A stretch of 9,205 nucleotides of DNA from an uncultured Clostridia bacterium (lineage in GTDB: Bacteria > Bacillota > Clostridia > Christensenellales > Aristaeellaceae). Shown piece by piece: positions 5,925 through 9,205 of this stretch. The notes below the pieces were generated by a model. The model saw only the letters and a list, made by a program, of their open reading frames with translations. It was not told the DNA's origin and searched no databases. How positions within the stretch are numbered: position 1 is the first letter of the stretch; each line of letters opens with the position of its first letter. The stretch is from positions 1-9,205 of the forward strand of contig CAMJXZ010000117.1 in NCBI GenBank assembly GCA_946409855.1, written 5' to 3'. Made by a program: the position numbers and the translations under genes.

Positions 5925-7415
5925 ATGAAACGTCTCCTGTCTGTATTGCTGGTTTTGATGATGATGCCTGTATCATTGACTGCAAATGCAAATGTGGATA
6001 ATGCCCTCTATCCCATCCGTGAAAACGGACTCTGGGGGTATATAAACCGGGCCGGCGAAGTGGTGATCGAACCAAAGTGGGCGCGCGCGTGGCTGTTTGA
6101 CGGGAATACGGCGCTTGTCAGCACAGAGGAAATCCCGGCATATGCCGAACCGCACGGAAACGGTATCATCGGAAGGGACGGAAATTATGTCATAACACCC
6201 GCTCCGGGGCAGACGATCAATGAAGAGACTTACGCGTACAGGATCCGGAACGCGGATGATGGCGAAGGGTTTTATGACAAGGCAAGCGGCTTTTATCAGC
6301 CGCCCCTGCCGGAATACGCCATGGTTATGCTGTGGGGCGAGGACGGTCAGGGCCCGATCGCCGTCGGGCGGACGGACGGTCTGACCGGCTACGTGGACCG
6401 TACCACCGGAGAAACCGTGATCCCGTTCATCTACACCGGTGAATCGGACGACGTCTGTTTCTGTGGCGGTTACGCAAGGCCGGCCGACCACGTGATCTTA
6501 GTGGACGATGAAGGAGAAGCGGTCGGTGAAGGAGAATTCTTCTATCTGATCGACTCAGAAGGAAACGAGATCACTCTGCCGGACGGCATGGCCCCCATCA
6601 GTTTCCCCCGTGACGGATTTGTGATCTATGAAAAGAAACTGGATGAATATATCCCGGAAGAAGATGAGGGTGAGCGGTATTGGGTGATCCGGCGCGGAGA
6701 ACGGTATCCGGATCCCTGGCAGGAAACCTGGGGAACCGGTCTTGCCGGACTGGACGGTACCATGATCACCGAACCGGATCCATCGATCCTGGTGATGAAT
6801 CCGCCGGATGAGAGCGGCATGGTCACCTTTCTCGCTGAAACTGAAGAAGGAGGCCAGCTGTGCGGACACATGGATACGGAAGGGACCGTCATCGTCCCGC
6901 CCACATATTATATTGAAAAAGACTGGTGGTGCACGTATGATTTCGTCAACGGCTACGCTGTGATAGAAGACAGCGTCACCGAACGCTGGGTTGTCATAAA
7001 TACTCAGGGATACGAAGTCTTTTCTCACCCGATGGAAACAGAGGATGGAGAAGATTTCAGGCTGGACGATTACGTGCTGGACGGCGGCGTGCTCTGGTAT
7101 CAGCTGGATGGAAACTGGGGTTTGCTCGCTGTTGCCGGTGAACATGCGGCCCGTCTGACAGGTGCGGTATTTGAAGACCGTTTCGACGGTGTGATCACCG
7201 ATGAAGAATACAATGACCGCAAAGATTTTGCGGAAGGCTTGCAGCAGGTAAAACAGAACGGCCTCTGGGGTTACATCAACAGGTCCGCTCAATGGGTGAT
7301 TGAGCCCCGGTACGACAGCGCCTCCAGTTTCCGCGACGGGCTGGCCCTTGTCGAAAAAGACGGAAAACTCCTGTATATCGACCATGACGGGAATATCGTG
7401 TGGCAGGAAAAATAA
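5925..7415 (+). CDS. Exported WG-repeat protein
   Basis: This 496-residue protein has a signal peptide (MKRLL then a Leu/Met/Val core, with an AxA-type cleavage site TANA at 19-22). The mature part carries WG repeats, beta-rich modules found in secreted and surface proteins of Clostridia and Bacteroidota. The clearest lie at the two ends: residues 34-50 (NGLWGYINRAGEVVIEP) and 445-461 (NGLWGYINRSAQWVIEP), 411 residues apart and nearly identical. Intermediate units are degenerate, for example LTGYVDRTTGETVIP (153-167), FYLIDSEGNEITLP (206-219), CGHMDTEGTVIVPP (313-326), WVVINTQGYEVF (355-366) and NWGLLAVAG (397-405). No lipobox, cell-wall anchor or enzymatic site was seen. It starts 28 bases after the LRR gene and could be read through from that operon, but its composition is less GC-rich. 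WG domains probably mediate protein-protein contacts; no specific role can be assigned. Confidence 0.9.
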   Translation: MKRLLSVLLVLMMMPVSLTANANVDNALYPIRENGLWGYINRAGEVVIEPKWARAWLFDGNTALVSTEEIPAYAEPHGNGIIGRDGNYVITPAPGQTINEETYAYRIRNADDGEGFYDKASGFYQPPLPEYAMVMLWGEDGQGPIAVGRTDGLTGYVDRTTGETVIPFIYTGESDDVCFCGGYARPADHVILVDDEGEAVGEGEFFYLIDSEGNEITLPDGMAPISFPRDGFVIYEKKLDEYIPEEDEGERYWVIRRGERYPDPWQETWGTGLAGLDGTMITEPDPSILVMNPPDESGMVTFLAETEEGGQLCGHMDTEGTVIVPPTYYIEKDWWCTYDFVNGYAVIEDSVTERWVVINTQGYEVFSHPMETEDGEDFRLDDYVLDGGVLWYQLDGNWGLLAVAGEHAARLTGAVFEDRFDGVITDEEYNDRKDFAEGLQQVKQNGLWGYINRSAQWVIEPRYDSASSFRDGLALVEKDGKLLYIDHDGNIVWQEK

Positions 7416-7429
7416 TCCAACACAGAATA

Positions 7430-7442
7430 ATCCTTTAAGGAT
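7430..7442. repeat. 13-base palindrome in the gap before the last gene
   Basis: ATCCTT, a central T and AAGGAT make a perfect inverted repeat in the 99-base gap between the WG-repeat gene and the last gene. The one-base centre rules out an RNA hairpin, so it would act as a protein-binding site if it has a role. The rest of the gap (7416-7514) shows a lone -10-like TATATT at 7468-7473 without a convincing -35. Confidence 0.35.
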
Positions 7443-7514
7443 GCAGACGCCCGTCAGCGATCAGTTTTATATTGCTCAGTTGGCTTACACCGTTATTCAG
7501 AAAGGAGATTCATC

Positions 7515-9065
7515 ATGTACAGAAAAATCATTTCTTGCTTATTGTCCATCTGCATGTGCTTATCTCTGACGTTAGGCGCTTTGGCTGCTGATGGAATGGT
7601 TCCTTGTGTCTTTGACGGTTTTGTGGTCGAATACCCGGAACACTTGCAGCTGCGGGAACATGAGATGGGTTTGTTTTTTCTTGATGACGATGGCTTTATC
7701 CAGATCAATACACAGCTATTTCCTGAAAGCTTTTCCACACCGGTATCCGAATGGCTGGAAAAGGGAGTAGTGGATTATCTGAAACAAACATCTTCCGAAG
7801 ATTTCACCTACACCTCGGATGGCGAAATCCTCAAGATCGGAGACCTGGATTTCGTTTTCCTCCAAGCGCAAAAAGGTGACAGCCCATTCTATCAGTATTT
7901 TGCCATGATTGACCATATGCTGATCCTTTTCACGGTCAAAGGAGACGTTTGCAACTCTGCCATGCCGGATGTTCTGAAATCTTTGCACAAAGCGGACACA
8001 GCAGACCTTGAGCACAAACAGTACACCTCGGACATTAATGACAAACACATTACGCGAACCAAAGCAGACGGCTCAGATGAACTGGTCGGTTTCCGCGCAG
8101 AACCAACTCCCGTCACCTATACTTCCTTTATGAAAGGTTATCTGGAGTTCATGCTTCAGGCGATTGGGTTAGAAAAACCGGATGACTTTCCGATCAGCCG
8201 GTGCTTCTTTTCAGACGGCCAATATGTACGTATCTTCGGTGACAGAGGGATGATCACCAAATTCTATACCGCAGGCCCCAAAGAAACGGACACCCTGACC
8301 GGCGTGTACTTTACTGCAAACCCCTCGATAGTTTCCGAAGAACTGATGACATCCGCTGTTGCCGCTTGCCTGCTGGCCAGCTATAACGGTTTCGGCGCGA
8401 TGCATCAGGAAACGGTGAACCGCTTTCAGGATCTGATGACATCTGGTTTCCCGGAAATCAGCGGAGATGAAGCTTTTTGGACAGAGAATGGTTTTGAAGT
8501 GTTTCTTGGAAAAACACCTTCTGTAAACTACGTAAAGATTCAATGGCTTGGAGATATTGAAGAGCAGGCACTTCCTGTTCCGGACATTCAAACAGACACT
8601 TTGCCTCCCCTGGATCACCCGAACTTGACCGTGGATAAATATATTGAGCGTCATAACCGTATGTGCCAGATGCTGACCGGCAGCACTGCGTTTGAAATCA
8701 CACCGTTGCCGGCAACCGGGGCAGAAAATGGCATGGTGGTTGTGAATTGCACAGCAGCAGAAATCCTCAGGATAAAGCTGTATCGTCAGGATCAGAATGC
8801 TTCATCCCCAGTGATACACATCAGGCTGGAATGTGATTATTACGCTCCCCGTCTATTGGAAGTCGAATGTCTGGCAGCCTTATACTCAGCTTCTGAAATA
8901 AACGACGAAGAAATGATCGACATTATCAGTATTGGCGACGATACGTCGATCTTATGGGAAAGTCTATGTTACATGAAACCATATGTCAGCGTCAACGGGG
9001 TTGCTCTGCAAGCGGAGGAGGACGGCGAAAGAATGTTCGCAGCGCTTTACGGCGATGATAGATAA
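7515..9065 (+). CDS. Secreted protein of unknown function
   Basis: This 516-residue protein starts seven bases after a strong AAAGGAG site (7501-7507). It has a typical signal peptide, with MYRK, a hydrophobic core of residues 5-21 and likely cleavage after ALA at 22-24. Two Cys (8 and 14) in the core are not in a lipobox. I do not recognise the family. Residues 31-160 start with a short strand FDGFVVEYPEHLQL and end with ILFTVKGD and a helix PDVLKSLHK. This vaguely recalls Mog1/PsbP-like (DUF1795-type) domains, but the guess is weak. Residues 195-345 and 365-516 look like further mixed alpha/beta domains, with no catalytic motif or repeat. The mature protein has several Cys (31, 146, 230, 285, 384, 412, 440, 452, 485). 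Its base composition is the lowest in the window, and the 99-base gap before it suggests its own transcription unit or later acquisition. Confidence 0.88.
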   Translation: MYRKIISCLLSICMCLSLTLGALAADGMVPCVFDGFVVEYPEHLQLREHEMGLFFLDDDGFIQINTQLFPESFSTPVSEWLEKGVVDYLKQTSSEDFTYTSDGEILKIGDLDFVFLQAQKGDSPFYQYFAMIDHMLILFTVKGDVCNSAMPDVLKSLHKADTADLEHKQYTSDINDKHITRTKADGSDELVGFRAEPTPVTYTSFMKGYLEFMLQAIGLEKPDDFPISRCFFSDGQYVRIFGDRGMITKFYTAGPKETDTLTGVYFTANPSIVSEELMTSAVAACLLASYNGFGAMHQETVNRFQDLMTSGFPEISGDEAFWTENGFEVFLGKTPSVNYVKIQWLGDIEEQALPVPDIQTDTLPPLDHPNLTVDKYIERHNRMCQMLTGSTAFEITPLPATGAENGMVVVNCTAAEILRIKLYRQDQNASSPVIHIRLECDYYAPRLLEVECLAALYSASEINDEEMIDIISIGDDTSILWESLCYMKPYVSVNGVALQAEEDGERMFAALYGDDR

Positions 9066-9172
9066 TGTGGGTAACTGTTATCAAAATAAACAATCTATTA
9101 TATGGGCACTTGATCACAGGAGAAGAGCGTAATGATACAAAACACAGTGACTGATACTAATCTCAAATAAGA

Positions 9173-9201
9173 TTGCAAAATCGCAAGAGATATGATATAA
9201 T
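9173..9201 (+). promoter_or_regulatory. Sigma-70/SigA-type promoter with extended -10, reading out of the window
   Basis: A -35-like TTGCAA (9173-9178), a 17-base spacer and a perfect TATAAT (9196-9201) preceded by TG at 9193-9194 form an extended -10 promoter. Transcription would start a few bases beyond the window edge, so the gene it serves is not visible. The -35 is embedded in small inverted repeats: AATCT (9159-9163) with AGATT (9170-9174), and TTGC (9173-9176) with GCAA (9183-9186), possible operator half-sites. Confidence 0.75.
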
Positions 9202-9205
9202 AACC

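Noticed and set aside
7468..7473. TATATT as the -10 of a promoter for the last gene
   Set aside because: The bases 15-18 positions upstream (around AGACGC) do not resemble a -35 and there is no TG extension, so it is recorded only as a weak signal.
9132..9170. A 12-codon open frame (MIQNTVTDTNLK) after AGGAG at 9118-9122
   Set aside because: The ribosome binding site spacing of nine bases is plausible, but the frame is very short, has no leader-peptide features and lies upstream of the promoter at 9173, so it cannot be that transcript's leader.
9066..9172. A terminator after the last gene
   Set aside because: No GC-rich stem followed by a T-run was found; CAGTGACTG has only a one-base loop and no T tract.

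Overview
The window looks like chromosomal DNA of a GC-rich member of the Bacillota, probably a gut or rumen Clostridia lineage. This is inference: the genes have strong AGGAGG-type ribosome binding sites, a SpoVK/CbbX-type AAA+ ATPase, BspA-type leucine-rich repeats (LRRs) and WG repeats. All seven protein genes are on the plus strand. The first is cut by the left edge, and the last 140 bases carry only a promoter that fires out of the right edge.

Positions 1-5896 form one tightly packed, very GC-rich run with gaps of 9-34 bases. It encodes, in order: (1) the C-terminal 196 residues of a coiled-coil protein; (2) a 224-residue helical protein with a basic N-terminus and an acidic C-terminus, laid out like an ESCRT-III/Snf7 subunit and ending in a short helix resembling a MIM1 motif; (3) a 385-residue AAA+ ATPase with a separate helical N-terminal module about the size of an MIT domain; (4) a zinc ribbon, a long Ala/Pro/Glu linker and a short BspA-type LRR; (5) an 812-residue protein with N-terminal zinc ribbons, a probable SPFH/YdjI-like domain, two LRR arrays with an exact 23-residue period, and a C-terminal zinc ribbon.

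My reading, which is inference, is a membrane-remodelling or envelope-stress cassette. Polymer-forming coiled-coil/Snf7-like proteins would be disassembled by a dedicated AAA+ ATPase, with SPFH and zinc-ribbon/LRR proteins as membrane or scaffold partners. B. subtilis offers a parallel, where the ESCRT-III relative PspA (YdjF) is encoded beside zinc-ribbon YdjG and SPFH-type YdjI. The fold assignments rest on reading by eye and need profile or structure searches.

Positions 5925-9065 hold two exported proteins: a signal-peptide WG-repeat protein 28 bases after the cassette, and an unrecognised 516-residue secreted protein. Base composition falls visibly here. Lines I counted by hand run up to 78% GC in the LRR gene, 43-68% in the WG gene and 40-60% in the last gene, so the cassette may end near 5896 or 7415. 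No RNA gene, insertion sequence, CRISPR array or convincing rho-independent terminator was seen.
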